NCBI GenBank assembly: GCA_934486915.1
Contig: CAKSRC010000001.1
Location: 1-64,000, forward strand
DNA from: an uncultured Eubacteriales bacterium
GTDB lineage: Bacteria > Bacillota > Clostridia > Oscillospirales > Acutalibacteraceae
Reading direction: 5' to 3'
DNA: 64,000 nt
Shown: one piece after another, positions 8,309-17,066 of the stretch
Layout of the letters: each line of letters starts with the position of its first letter
How positions within the stretch are numbered: position 1 is the stretch's first letter
Notes under the pieces: model-generated
Databases searched by the model: none
Seen by the model: only the letters and a program-made list of their open reading frames with translations
Told to the model about the DNA's origin: nothing
Position numbers and translations under genes: made by a program

Positions 8309-9454
8309 ATGAAAAGAATCAAAAAAATTATAGCTATGGCATTAACATTAGTGCTTTTATTTCCTATATCTTTAAAGGCATATGCATTGTCAAACGAAGA
8401 AATCACTGCCCCTGCGGCTGTTTTGATGGACGAAAAAACAGGAAGAGTATTATATGAAAAAAATCCCCGTGAAGTCCGCGCATGTGCATCTATTACTAAG
8501 GTAATGACGTTAGTTTTAATAATGGAAGCTATCGAAAGCGGAAAGATTTCTATGCAGGACAGCGTTTCTGCAAGTGCCCATGCGGCTTCTATGGGTGGAT
8601 CTGATATATGGCTTGAGCCCGGCGAGACGATGACTGTCGATGATATGATAAAGGCCATAGTTGTAGCTTCGGCCAATGATGCCGCTGTCGCTATGGCTGA
8701 ATATATTTCAGGCTCTGAGGAAGAATTTGTATGCCAAATGAACAAAAAGGCCCAGGAACTTCAAATGAACGATACCGTATTTAAAAACTGCAACGGCTTA
8801 GATGAGGATGGCCATGTTACAAGTGCCTATGATGTTGCGGTAATGTCCAGGGAGCTTATGAAGTATGATAAAATATTCGATTATACTTCTATTTGGATAG
8901 ATTATTTAAGAGATGGAAAGACGCAGCTTGTTAATACAAATAAGTTGTTGAAGGGATATAAAGGAATAACAGGGCTAAAGACAGGAACAACAAGTCAGGC
9001 CGGAAGCTGCATTTCAGCGACAGCTAAGAGGGATAATTTAAGTCTTATAGCCGTTGTACTTGGAAGTGCTACTGGCAAGGATAGATTTAAAGATGCTACG
9101 AAACTTTTAGACTATGGGTTTGCTAACTTCACAATGTATAAACCAACGCTACCTGAGGAAGTATTTACTAAAGTGCCTGTAATAAATGGTATGGAGGAAT
9201 TTGTAGATACTAAGTCAAGTACATTTGGAAGTTTTTTGATACCTAAAGGAAGGGAAAAGGATATAGCTAATACCATACAACTTGCAAATGAAGTTGAGGC
9301 CCCGGTAGAGGAAGGTCAAAACCTAGGCAAAATAGCATATAGCTTAGATGATCAAGTTATTGCAGAGTATAATATTGAAGCTGCTTTCCCGGTCCCTTCT
9401 ATGAATCTTGCATCTATATTTAACATTCTTTTAAAAAGTCTTGTTTCTATGTAG
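8309..9454 (+). CDS. serine-type D-Ala-D-Ala carboxypeptidase (PBP5/DacF-like)
   Basis: Trims the terminal D-Ala from peptidoglycan stem peptides outside the membrane. From ATG 8309 (GGAGG 8296-8300) it is 381 residues; the GTG at 8300 overlaps the ribosome binding site and is not used. An N-terminal signal peptide of about 24 residues ends near YALS. The penicillin-binding triad is complete: SITK, SAND and KTGTT. The peptidase domain is followed by a beta-rich PBP5_C-type domain and a weakly amphipathic C-terminus suited to membrane association. Length fits either vegetative DacA or sporulation DacF; no spoIIA genes lie next to it, so the assignment between the two is open. Confidence 0.93.
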   Translation: MKRIKKIIAMALTLVLLFPISLKAYALSNEEITAPAAVLMDEKTGRVLYEKNPREVRACASITKVMTLVLIMEAIESGKISMQDSVSASAHAASMGGSDIWLEPGETMTVDDMIKAIVVASANDAAVAMAEYISGSEEEFVCQMNKKAQELQMNDTVFKNCNGLDEDGHVTSAYDVAVMSRELMKYDKIFDYTSIWIDYLRDGKTQLVNTNKLLKGYKGITGLKTGTTSQAGSCISATAKRDNLSLIAVVLGSATGKDRFKDATKLLDYGFANFTMYKPTLPEEVFTKVPVINGMEEFVDTKSSTFGSFLIPKGREKDIANTIQLANEVEAPVEEGQNLGKIAYSLDDQVIAEYNIEAAFPVPSMNLASIFNILLKSLVSM

Positions 9455-9484
9455 GTTTAATAGTACATATTTTTAAAAACTTGG

Positions 9485-9516
9485 TCCCAAGCGCAATACT
9501 GTGTTTGGGATTTTTT
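9485..9516 (+). terminator. intrinsic terminator after the D,D-carboxypeptidase gene
   Basis: TCCCAAGC (9485-9492) pairs with GTTTGGGA (9503-9510), one G-U, followed by TTTTTT. Confidence 0.8.
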
Positions 9517-9589
9517 CTATTAATTAAAATGGGCTGCCTAAAGTATAAATATTTAAATACCGAAAGCGTTATATTTTATTTAAAATCGT

Positions 9590-9617
9590 TTGCAAAAATC
9601 TTGCTTTATGTTATAAT
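9590..9617 (+). promoter_or_regulatory. extended -10 promoter for corA
   Basis: TTGCAA (9590-9595), 16-base spacer, TATAAT (9612-9617) with an upstream TGT extension. Predicted start near 9624, 136 bases before the corA ATG. Confidence 0.75.
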
Positions 9618-9621
9618 TAAA

Positions 9622-9759
9622 TTAGGGTGTTATGGTCAATTATACAAATACACTCGTGTGATATTGTGGATCCTTACCCTAAAAATTGCAGTGTAAAATG
9701 AAAGCTATGGCAAATACAATATCTATGATGTATTATGCCTTAAAAGGCGGTGTAGTTAA
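9622..9759 (+). promoter_or_regulatory. structured 5' leader of corA, possible riboswitch
   Basis: The long leader folds locally. TTAGGGT (9622-9628) pairs with ACCCTAA (9676-9682), enclosing a hairpin around CAC-TCGT-GTG (9651-9660). Near the gene, GGCA..TACA (9709-9718) pairs with TGTA...TGCC (9729-9739), while GCCT (9737-9740) can instead pair with AGGC (9745-9748) inside the Shine-Dalgarno sequence. The two 3' helices cannot coexist, which is the layout of a translational switch. I do not see the conserved bases of the Mg2+ M-box, so the ligand is unassigned. Confidence 0.45.
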
Positions 9760-10686
9760 ATGATATCATATTATAAATCAGTAAATGGGAGAATAAGACC
9801 CATAGATGCATGGGAGCACGGTTGCTGGATAAATTGTGTGGAGCCGAATGACGACGATGTAAACCTATTAATAAATGAATTCAATGTGGAACCGGATTTT
9901 TTAAAGGCATCACTTGATAAAGAGGAATCTTCTCATTTGGATTGTGAGGATGATACGACTCTTATAATAATAGATTCTCCTATTGTTGAGAAAAATGAAA
10001 GCAATTTAGTATATCTAACCACTCCTTTGAGTATTATGATAACTAAATCAAATGTTATTACCTTATCTTTGGAGGATAATCCCGTTTTAAACGAGTTTGC
10101 CGAGGGAGCACTTAGAAATATTTATACTAATCTTAAAACGCAATTTGTGTTACATATTATGCTAAGAATTGCAACTAAGTTCCTTCAATACCTAAATCAG
10201 ATAGATAGGATTACATTCCAAGTTGAAAAAGAACTTCGTAAATCGATGAAAAATAAAGAATTAATTCAACTATTAGAAATAGAAAAATCACTTGTTTATT
10301 TTTCATCTTCTTTGAATTCTAACAATGTTACATTAGAAAAGATAATGCGTGGAAAATATTTAAAGTTGTATGAGGAAGACCATGATTTGCTTGAAGATGT
10401 CTTAATAGAAATCAAGCAGGGGCTCGAGATGGCGAGGATATATCTTAACATTTTATCGGGGACAATGGATGCCTTTGGTTCAATAATATCTAATAATTTA
10501 AATATTGTCATGAAGGTTCTCGCGTCTATTACCTTGATAATGTCTATACCCACAGTAGTTTCGGGTATATACGGTATGAACGTAGGCCATCTTCCGTTTG
10601 CAGAAAGCTGGACTTTTCCTATAATGTTATCTATAGTGTTGATGATTGTTTCAGGATTAATTCTAAAAAAGAAAAATCTTTTATAA
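9760..10686 (+). CDS. corA: CorA-family divalent cation transporter
   Basis: Forms a pentameric membrane channel for Mg2+ (or Co2+/Ni2+). It is 308 residues: a large cytoplasmic domain with a long helix, then two C-terminal membrane helices (about 252-275 and 283-302) separated by the family signature YGMN (YGMNVGHLPF). The first residues (MISYYKSVNGRIRPI) resemble the many Clostridial CorA proteins that start with a short beta-strand. Start ATG 9760 follows the weak GGCGGTG site that the leader hairpin can occlude. Its own promoter and terminator-separated position make it a single-gene unit. Confidence 0.93.
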   Translation: MISYYKSVNGRIRPIDAWEHGCWINCVEPNDDDVNLLINEFNVEPDFLKASLDKEESSHLDCEDDTTLIIIDSPIVEKNESNLVYLTTPLSIMITKSNVITLSLEDNPVLNEFAEGALRNIYTNLKTQFVLHIMLRIATKFLQYLNQIDRITFQVEKELRKSMKNKELIQLLEIEKSLVYFSSSLNSNNVTLEKIMRGKYLKLYEEDHDLLEDVLIEIKQGLEMARIYLNILSGTMDAFGSIISNNLNIVMKVLASITLIMSIPTVVSGIYGMNVGHLPFAESWTFPIMLSIVLMIVSGLILKKKNLL

Positions 10687-10720
10687 TATATTAAAAAACT
10701 TTAAGGAGTTAGATAAGTAA

Positions 10721-11947
10721 ATGGGAATTTACGATGTTTTAAAAGAAAGAGGCTTAATAGCTCAAGTTACTAATGAGGAAAAGGTAAAAGACTTACTTAA
10801 TAATAAAAAGACAAAGTTTTACATAGGCTTTGACCCTACTGCGGACAGCCTCCATGTCGGCCACTTTGTGCAGATTATGGTTATGTCCCATCTCCAAAAA
10901 GCGGGACACACTCCTATTGCAGTTTTTGGCGGAGGGACCGGGATGATTGGGGACCCTTCAGGGAAAAGTGATATGCGTAAAATGCTTTCAAAAGAGGATA
11001 TAAATCATAATATTGCTTGCTTTAAGGAGCAAATGTCCAAGCTTATAGACTTTTCAAATGATAAGGCAATTATGGTTAATAATGCAGATTGGCTTGCAAA
11101 CCTAAATTATATAGAATTTTTAAGAGACATTGGTGTACATTTTTCAGTTAATAGAATGCTTTCATTTGAATGTTATAAGCAAAGGCTAGAAAGAGGTCTA
11201 TCCTTTTTTGAACTTAATTACATGCTAATGCAAAGTTATGATTTTCTTGTGTTGAATAGAAAATATGACTGTAATCTTCAATTGGGAGGAGACGACCAAT
11301 GGAGTAATATCATAGGTGGCGTTGAGCTTATTCGCCGCTGTGATTCTAAAGAAGCTTATGGTATGACATTTACCCTTTTGACAACGAGTGAAGGTAAAAA
11401 GATGGGTAAAACTGAGAATGGTGCTGTATGGCTTGACCCTAAAAAGACAAGCCCATTTGAATTTTATCAATATTGGAGAAATGTTGCCGATGCAGACGTA
11501 ATTCGTTGCTTGAAAATATTGACATTCATTCCTATGGAAGAAATAAATAAGCTTGCTTTATTGGAAGGAAGCGAGATTAATAAGGCAAAAGAGATACTTG
11601 CTTTTGAAGTAACTAAACTTATACATGGTGAGGAAGAGGCAATAAAGGCTCAAGAAGGAGCAAGAGCTTTGTTTTCAAACAAAACCAATACTGATAATAT
11701 GCCGTCAACGACAATTGATAAGGGGTTATTCCAAAACGATGAAATCAATATTATAGAATTGTTAGCAGCTTTAAAGCTTGTTTCGTCAAAGGGTGAGGCT
11801 AGACGTCTTATAGACCAGGGCGGAATATCAGTTGATGGTGAAAAAATTACTCAAATTAATTATGGTGTCCCTTTAAGTTCCTTTGAAAAAGGATATGTGG
11901 TAATAAAAAAAGGCAAAAAAGTATATCACAAGGCAGTTTTAGCATAG
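10721..11947 (+). CDS. tyrS: tyrosyl-tRNA synthetase
   Basis: Charges tRNA-Tyr with tyrosine. It is 408 residues, the normal bacterial TyrRS length. Motifs visible: the class I HIGH-equivalent HVGH near residue 47, the tyrosine-pocket region GGDDQWSNI, and the KMSKS-equivalent KMGKT near residue 227. A C-terminal S4 RNA-binding domain (about 340-405) is present. AAGGAG at 10703-10708 serves ATG 10721. The 34-base gap to corA holds no T-box, so unlike many Clostridial tyrS genes it shows no tRNA-responsive leader and may be read through from corA. Confidence 0.97.
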   Translation: MGIYDVLKERGLIAQVTNEEKVKDLLNNKKTKFYIGFDPTADSLHVGHFVQIMVMSHLQKAGHTPIAVFGGGTGMIGDPSGKSDMRKMLSKEDINHNIACFKEQMSKLIDFSNDKAIMVNNADWLANLNYIEFLRDIGVHFSVNRMLSFECYKQRLERGLSFFELNYMLMQSYDFLVLNRKYDCNLQLGGDDQWSNIIGGVELIRRCDSKEAYGMTFTLLTTSEGKKMGKTENGAVWLDPKKTSPFEFYQYWRNVADADVIRCLKILTFIPMEEINKLALLEGSEINKAKEILAFEVTKLIHGEEEAIKAQEGARALFSNKTNTDNMPSTTIDKGLFQNDEINIIELLAALKLVSSKGEARRLIDQGGISVDGEKITQINYGVPLSSFEKGYVVIKKGKKVYHKAVLA

Positions 11948-11969
11948 AATTTAATAAACTAAAAAATAA

Positions 11970-12000
11970 AGGGCTTGCATTTTAGATTGCAAGCCTTTAA
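11970..12000 (+). terminator. intrinsic terminator after tyrS
   Basis: GGCTTGCA (11972-11979) and TGCAAGCC (11988-11995) form a perfect 8-bp stem extended by flanking A/T pairs; a short TTT follows. Confidence 0.7.
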
Positions 12001-12070
12001 ATCATGTAAAGTTGTAAATTTTAGTGGACCTATAAGGCTTTTCATTAATAGCTAAAGTTTAAAATAAAAT

Positions 12071-12110
12071 GTTAGCCTAGGTTTACAAAATTAACTTTGT
12101 ATGGTATTAT
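12071..12110 (+). promoter_or_regulatory. feo promoter with overlapping DtxR-type operator
   Basis: Promoter TTTACA (12082-12087), 17-base spacer, TATTAT (12105-12110). A near-palindrome GTTAGCCTAGGTTTAC (12071-12086; 12 of 16 positions symmetric) overlaps the -35 box. Its TTAG-CCTA core resembles DtxR/IdeR boxes, and a DtxR-family regulator closes this operon, so Fe(II)-dependent repression is likely. Confidence 0.6.
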
Positions 12111-12141
12111 ATTAATAAATTAGTTTAATTTTTTTTGGTCG

Positions 12142-12399
12142 GTGATAATTATTAAAACAGTAGACAAATTAAGAGTAAATGAAATAGGCAAGGTCATACG
12201 AATAGGAAGTTCGGGTGCTCTAAGGCGAAGGATAATAGATATGGGGATTACGCCAGGTGCAGTAATAATAATGAAAAAGCTTGCACCGTTTGGGGATCCA
12301 ATAGAAATAAATGTGCGCGGGTACGAGTTGAGTATAAGAAAATCTGAGGCTGCTCAAATATTGGTTGAAACAAAAGGAGACAAAAATGCTAAAATCTAA
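12142..12399 (+). CDS. feoA: ferrous iron transport protein A
   Basis: Small SH3-like cytoplasmic partner of FeoB. It carries the typical GALRRRIIDMGITPG and GDPIEINVRGYELSIR motifs. The listed start is the only standard one (GTG 12142), but this codon sits inside a GGTGAT ribosome binding site and lacks its own upstream site. Starting instead at ATT 12151 gives MKTVDKLRVNE, which matches normal FeoA N-termini (82 residues), so an AUU start is plausible. The gene overlaps feoB by 14 bases, implying translational coupling. First gene of a four-gene iron operon. Confidence 0.9.
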   Translation: MIIIKTVDKLRVNEIGKVIRIGSSGALRRRIIDMGITPGAVIIMKKLAPFGDPIEINVRGYELSIRKSEAAQILVETKGDKNAKI

Positions 12400-14500
12400 G
12401 CCACGAGAAACTTCACTTAATATGGATAAAGGCAATCATGTAGAAGATAAAAATCATAATAGGGATTTTAAGAAGTTGAGAATTGCATTGGTAGGTAATC
12501 CTAATTGTGGAAAAACTACTTTATTTAATCAATTGACAGGAAGCAGTCAATATGTTGGGAATTGGCCAGGGGTTACAGTAGAAAAAAAAGAGGGCAAGTT
12601 TAAATATAAAAAAAGGTGCATAAATGTTATAGATCTTCCGGGAATATATTCTCTATCACCATATTCCCCCGAGGAAATAGTAACAAGAAACTGTATTATA
12701 GATGAAAATCCTGATTTTATAATAAACATAGTTGATGCTACAAATATAGAGAGAAACCTTTATCTAACAACCCAAGTAGCAGAGCTTGGAAGACCAATGA
12801 TCATTGCGCTTAATATGATAGACCTTTTAGAAAAACGTGGGGATATTATAGATTATAAACTTTTAGAAAAGAAACTTGGCATACCAATAGTCCCCATATC
12901 CGCAAGTAAGTGTACGGGCCTTGATGAACTTATAGATAGGTCATTAAAGCTTGCTGATGGTGAAAAAACTACATATATTAAAAACATATACTCTAAAGAA
13001 GTGGATTTGGTTTTAAAAGAAATAGAGCTTTCAATTTTACAAATGCCTATGTGCAGGAAAAATGTTAGTGGACGTTGGTTGGCGGTAAAATTGTTTGAAG
13101 GTGACAATATTGTATTAAAGCAGTTTAATTTTAATGAGATTCAAGCAAACAAAATAGCGCAGCTCGAGTCTAAAATAGAAACTGATAAGTATTTAGATCG
13201 AGAGATGATAATAGCAGATCAAAGATATAAATATATTTGCAGTGTATGCAACTTAGCAATAAAGAAGGGCATGAAGCCGGATCAGCTCACATTATCGGAC
13301 AAAATCGATAAGTTTTTCACCAATCGTTTTTTAGCGATACCTATTTTCTTAAGTTTTATGCTTATCATATTTTTTATAACCTTTGGGCCGTTTGGAAACT
13401 TTTTAAAGAATCAGGCGCAAGGATTTATATCCGGGTATTTTTCAGATTGGGTGCTGAATATTATTGATTCTTTAGGTGCTTCTGTTTGGTCGAAAAGTTT
13501 AGTTGTAGACGGAATTATAGCCGGGGTTGGTTCAGTAGTATCGTTTTTGCCGCAAATACTTATTTTATTTGCCCTATTGTCTATATTGGAGGACAGCGGC
13601 TATATGGCAAGGGCTGCTTTTATAATGGATCAGCTTTTGAGAAAGATAGGACTCTCAGGCAGGGCGTTTGTTCCGATGCTTATGGGTTTTGGTTGCACAG
13701 TTCCTGCAGTATTGGGTACTAGGATTTTAGAAAATAAAAAAGATAAACTTTTAACTATATTAATAACTCCCTTTATGTCATGTAGTGCAAAAATGCCCGT
13801 ATACGCTCTTTTTATATCGACCTTCTTTGTTGGGAATGAACCAATTATAATTTTTTCCATATACTTATTAGGGATAGTAGTAGCAATTCTTACAGCACTT
13901 CTTTTTAAAAATACTATTTTAAAAGGAGAACCCGCATCATTTGTTATGGAACTCCCGGCTTATAGATTGCCAACGCTTAAAAGTTTGTTGCTTCATGTTT
14001 GGGAAAGAATAAAAGACTTTTTAGTAAAAGCGGGTACTGTATTATTAGCTGCCACTATAGTAATTTGGTTTTTACAATCATTTAGCACAAAACTTCAAAT
14101 GGTAGAGGACAGTTCACAGAGTATACTTGCTAATATTGGAATTATTATAGCTCCATTATTTACTCTTTGTGGTTTTGCAGATTGGAGAGCAGCTGTATCT
14201 TTGATTACTGGGATTGCAGCTAAAGAGTCTATTGTAAGTACTATGTCCATTCTTTATAATACTGACCCTAATTTAAGCATTTCTCAAGTTATGCATTCGG
14301 CATTTTCACCTATAAGCGCTTATGCATTTATGGTATTTGTTCTTTTATATACTCCATGTGTTGCGGCACTTTCTGCTATATATAAAGAAACGGGTAGTAT
14401 TAAGTGGACTCTTACAACGATATTATATCAATTGGCAGTAGCTTGGTTTGCCTCTGCATTTATCTTTCAGTTTGCTACATTATTTACGAGAATTTTTTAG
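12386..14500 (+). CDS. feoB: ferrous iron transporter B
   Basis: GTP-gated Fe(II) importer in the cytoplasmic membrane. From ATG 12386 (AAGGAG 12374-12379) it is 704 residues. The N-terminal G domain shows G1 GNPNCGKT, G3 DLPG and G4 NMID, followed by the helical GDI-like domain. The C-terminal half contains two Gate-type transporter blocks with the conserved Cys motifs GFGCTVPA and SCSAKMPVY. The first 37 residues are a hydrophilic lysine-rich extension before the G domain. The start overlaps feoA. A Cys-rich partner peptide and a DtxR regulator follow at once. Confidence 0.97.
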   Translation: MLKSKPRETSLNMDKGNHVEDKNHNRDFKKLRIALVGNPNCGKTTLFNQLTGSSQYVGNWPGVTVEKKEGKFKYKKRCINVIDLPGIYSLSPYSPEEIVTRNCIIDENPDFIINIVDATNIERNLYLTTQVAELGRPMIIALNMIDLLEKRGDIIDYKLLEKKLGIPIVPISASKCTGLDELIDRSLKLADGEKTTYIKNIYSKEVDLVLKEIELSILQMPMCRKNVSGRWLAVKLFEGDNIVLKQFNFNEIQANKIAQLESKIETDKYLDREMIIADQRYKYICSVCNLAIKKGMKPDQLTLSDKIDKFFTNRFLAIPIFLSFMLIIFFITFGPFGNFLKNQAQGFISGYFSDWVLNIIDSLGASVWSKSLVVDGIIAGVGSVVSFLPQILILFALLSILEDSGYMARAAFIMDQLLRKIGLSGRAFVPMLMGFGCTVPAVLGTRILENKKDKLLTILITPFMSCSAKMPVYALFISTFFVGNEPIIIFSIYLLGIVVAILTALLFKNTILKGEPASFVMELPAYRLPTLKSLLLHVWERIKDFLVKAGTVLLAATIVIWFLQSFSTKLQMVEDSSQSILANIGIIIAPLFTLCGFADWRAAVSLITGIAAKESIVSTMSILYNTDPNLSISQVMHSAFSPISAYAFMVFVLLYTPCVAALSAIYKETGSIKWTLTTILYQLAVAWFASAFIFQFATLFTRIF

Positions 14501-14518
14501 GATTATGGGAGTGAGAAT

Positions 14519-14683
14519 ATGTGGATAGATTATGTTATAGGTGTAGTTGCAGGCGTTATTGTATCATTAGTATTTGGTAAGTTTTTATTTAATTTAAAAA
14601 AGAGGAAACATTCTGGTTTTGTATGCAATAATAATTGTGCACACTGTAAATACAGTATAAAAGATAAGCATGATAAGGGGTAA
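14519..14683 (+). CDS. FeoB-associated Cys-rich membrane peptide
   Basis: A 54-residue protein with one N-terminal membrane helix (about residues 4-24), a basic KKRKH stretch and a C-terminal Cys cluster (Cys36, Cys40, Cys43 in VCNNNCAHC). This matches the small FeoC-like or 'FeoB-associated Cys-rich' family found directly after feoB in many Clostridia. GGGAGTGAG lies just upstream of ATG 14519. Likely assists Fe(II) handling or FeoB assembly at the membrane; the exact role is not known for the family. Confidence 0.85.
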   Translation: MWIDYVIGVVAGVIVSLVFGKFLFNLKKRKHSGFVCNNNCAHCKYSIKDKHDKG

Positions 14684-14696
14684 GGAAGGTGTAAAT

Positions 14697-15077
14697 ATGA
14701 TTGAACTAACCGATTCCCTTGAGGATTATCTTGAATCTATATATTTGTTGGAAAAACGGAATGGATGTGTAGGTGTCACTGATATTGCAAAGGACTTGGG
14801 GCTTTCTAAACCAAGTGTAAATAAGGCTGTTAATATATTAAAAGCTGAGGGCTTGCTAATACAAAAACGTTATGGTAAAATAAAATTAACAGAATTAGGC
14901 GTTGATTTGGCGAAAGATGTATATTTTAGACATGAAAGCTTAATGAATTTTTTAGTCGATGATATAGGTATAGACCCTAAAATTGCGGAAAGCGAAGCTT
15001 GCAAGATAGAACATATAATAAGTAAAGACTCGCTTTGCAAGATAATTTCTTATGCGAAAAAGAATAGAAAATATTAG
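14697..15077 (+). CDS. DtxR/MntR-family metal-dependent repressor
   Basis: Winged-helix regulator, 126 residues from ATG 14697 (AAGGAAGGTG 14683-14692). The N-terminal helix-turn-helix (about 20-60) includes DIAKDLGLSKPSVNKAV. The dimerisation domain carries metal ligands: Asp6, Glu9, the His of RHES, and the C-terminal ACKIEHIIS, in which a Cys precedes xxEH as in iron-type DtxR rather than the Glu of MntR, suggesting Fe(II) sensing. The SH3 domain of longer DtxR proteins is absent. It starts 13 bases after the Cys-rich peptide and probably represses its own feo operon through the 12071-12086 site. Confidence 0.9.
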   Translation: MIELTDSLEDYLESIYLLEKRNGCVGVTDIAKDLGLSKPSVNKAVNILKAEGLLIQKRYGKIKLTELGVDLAKDVYFRHESLMNFLVDDIGIDPKIAESEACKIEHIISKDSLCKIISYAKKNRKY

Positions 15078-15143
15078 GATTTAAACTTACATTAAATTTT
15101 TGATGTAGTTTATATATAATAATTTTGAAAAGGGGGAGTATCA

Positions 15144-15719
15144 ATGAAGTATCTGGATGAAAATAAGGGCTTGCTTGAAGAGCAGTTAGACGACTTTGGC
15201 AAAAAACATAAGGTTGCGGCTATTATTGTATCTATCTTAATGTTGATAGGCGGGCTTATATTAATCTTTAAACCTATTAAAGGTTTGGTTGGTCTTGAGT
15301 ATATGATATCCGGGCTTTTTTGTGTGTTTGGTGTATTCTTAATTTATAAGTATTTTAGCACTAAAAAAGAAAATCGTTTGGGTTGGACTCTAATAAACGG
15401 TATACTGATTGCGATTTTAGGAATATTTTATCTTTTTTCAACTCCGATTTCAACTATACTTACTTTTTCATTGATTTTTGCAATATTAAGCTTATGTGAA
15501 GGTATAAGTGATTTTATAGTGTATTCTAAGTTAAAAGAAAATGGCAAGAGTAATGCATGGCTTGCAATTTTTACCGGGATACTATATATATTGGTTTCTA
15601 TATTTTTTATTACTAATCCTTTTGTTATGAGTTTAGGAGTATCTATTGTAATAGGAGTATACTTTACAATTGAAGGTATATCCTTATTAGCCAAAGCCTT
15701 AAATGGTTCTAATGTATAA
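15144..15719 (+). CDS. DUF308/HdeD-like membrane protein
   Basis: 191 residues with a soluble N-terminus (about 25 residues) and six predicted membrane helices arranged as paired hydrophobic hairpins, the DUF308/HdeD pattern. Small residues and Gly recur within helices. GGGGGAG precedes ATG 15144. Function is unknown; the enteric HdeD is linked to acid stress, but that cannot be transferred. A second DUF308 protein lies at 27603. Ends at a clear terminator, so it is probably monocistronic. Confidence 0.8.
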   Translation: MKYLDENKGLLEEQLDDFGKKHKVAAIIVSILMLIGGLILIFKPIKGLVGLEYMISGLFCVFGVFLIYKYFSTKKENRLGWTLINGILIAILGIFYLFSTPISTILTFSLIFAILSLCEGISDFIVYSKLKENGKSNAWLAIFTGILYILVSIFFITNPFVMSLGVSIVIGVYFTIEGISLLAKALNGSNV

Positions 15720-15730
15720 ATAAAAGTATT

Positions 15731-15759
15731 AAAGGTAGGCTTTAAAAGAGCCTGCCTTT
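15731..15759 (+). terminator. intrinsic terminator after the DUF308 gene
   Basis: AAAGGTAGGCT (15731-15741) pairs with AGCCTGCCTTT (15749-15759), one G-U. The downstream sequence is A/T-rich. Confidence 0.75.
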
Positions 15760-15780
15760 AATTAAAATTTGGGAGGATTT

Positions 15781-16944
15781 ATGCTAATTATTAATGCTAA
15801 AATATATACTATGGTCTCTAATATTATAGAGAATGGATTTATATTAATAAAAGATTCAAAAATAGCTGATGTGGGACGTATGGAAAACTTAAATTATGAG
15901 GATGAGTCAATATTAGACCTTAAGGGAAAAAGTATTTATCCGGGATTTATTGACGCCCATACTCATCTTGGGATGTTTGAAAACGGTCTTGCATTTGAAG
16001 GTGACGACGGTAATGAGGAAAATGACCCTATAGCCCCTAACCTTAGAGCTATAGATGCAATAAATCCAATGGATAAGTGCTTTGAGGAGGCACTTTTGGC
16101 GGGTGTTACTACGGTAGTAACCGGGCCTGGGAGTGCTAATGCTATTGCAGGAGAAATGGCCTGCATTAAGACTTGCGGCAAACGGATTGACAATATGATT
16201 ATAAAGGCTCCAATAGCTATAAAATTTGCTTTAGGGGAAAATCCCAAAACAGTTTATAATGGTAAAAATCAGTCACCCTCGACTAGGATGGCTACTGCAT
16301 CGCTTATTAGGGAACAGCTTTATAAGGCTTTAGAATATCTAAGGAATTTGGAACTTTTTCAGTCTGACGAGGAAAATTATGATAAACCTGATTATGATGC
16401 TAAGTGTGAAGCTTTAATTCCACTGTTGAAAAGAGAGATACAAGCTCATTTTCATGCACATAGGGCGGATGATATATTTACGGCGATTAGGATAGCTAAG
16501 GAGTTTAATTTAGATTATGTAATTGTCCACGCAACTGAAGCCCATTTAGTAGCGGATGAGATAGAAAATGAAAATGCAAGACTTCTTATAGGACCTATTC
16601 TATGCGATAGATCTAAGCCTGAACTTGTAAATTTAGATACAAAATCCGCTTCTATACTAAAGAAGTATAATATAGACTTTTCTATAGTTACTGATCACCC
16701 GGTTATCCCGATTCAATATCTAAATCTTAGTGCTGCATTAGCTTCGAGAGAGGGTCTTGATAAATATGAGGCATTAAAGGCTATAACTATTAATGCTGCA
16801 AATATATTAGGAATCAGTGATAGAGTAGGAAGCATAGAAGCAGGTAAAGACGCTGATTTGGTAGTATTTCAATCGTCTGCCTTAAATATTGAGGAGACTC
16901 CTGATATTGTAATAATTAATGGAAAAATACAAAAACAAATTTAA
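15781..16944 (+). CDS. amidohydrolase (imidazolonepropionase-like)
   Basis: Metal-dependent hydrolase of the amidohydrolase superfamily, 387 residues from ATG 15781; the in-frame TTG 15769 lies inside the GGGAGG site and is not used. The first metal motif is IDAHTHLG (about 55-62). Further ligands appear as FHAHRADD, VHATEAH and TDHPV, so the two-metal site is intact. N- and C-terminal beta strands form the usual small sandwich domain (ending GSIEAGKDADLVVF). Substrate cannot be deduced; the subgroup includes imidazolonepropionase- and prolidase-like enzymes. No catabolic neighbours point to a pathway. Confidence 0.85.
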   Translation: MLIINAKIYTMVSNIIENGFILIKDSKIADVGRMENLNYEDESILDLKGKSIYPGFIDAHTHLGMFENGLAFEGDDGNEENDPIAPNLRAIDAINPMDKCFEEALLAGVTTVVTGPGSANAIAGEMACIKTCGKRIDNMIIKAPIAIKFALGENPKTVYNGKNQSPSTRMATASLIREQLYKALEYLRNLELFQSDEENYDKPDYDAKCEALIPLLKREIQAHFHAHRADDIFTAIRIAKEFNLDYVIVHATEAHLVADEIENENARLLIGPILCDRSKPELVNLDTKSASILKKYNIDFSIVTDHPVIPIQYLNLSAALASREGLDKYEALKAITINAANILGISDRVGSIEAGKDADLVVFQSSALNIEETPDIVIINGKIQKQI

Positions 16945-16986
16945 CCATTATTATTTATAAATTCTCTTTTCTTTTTCTACATATTA

Positions 16987-16995
16987 TGCTATAAT
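16987..16995 (+). promoter_or_regulatory. extended -10 promoter for hpf
   Basis: TGC-TATAAT with no good -35 hexamer; about 70 bases upstream of the hpf ATG. Confidence 0.45.
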
Positions 16996-17066
16996 CTTTG
17001 TATAAGATAGTGTGTTTTAATATTTTGAACAATCTTATACTATATATTTTAAGGGAGCTGATTAAT

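Noticed and set aside
9481..9696. 71-codon frame between the carboxypeptidase and corA genes
   Set aside because: It begins inside the terminator, lacks a ribosome binding site and spans the corA promoter and leader.
10687..10720. T-box leader for tyrS
   Set aside because: The gap is only 34 bases, far too short for a T-box.
12000..15080. Manganese (MntR) regulation of the feo operon
   Set aside because: The regulator has Cys in the position where MntR carries Glu, and its neighbours are iron genes, so iron sensing is more likely.
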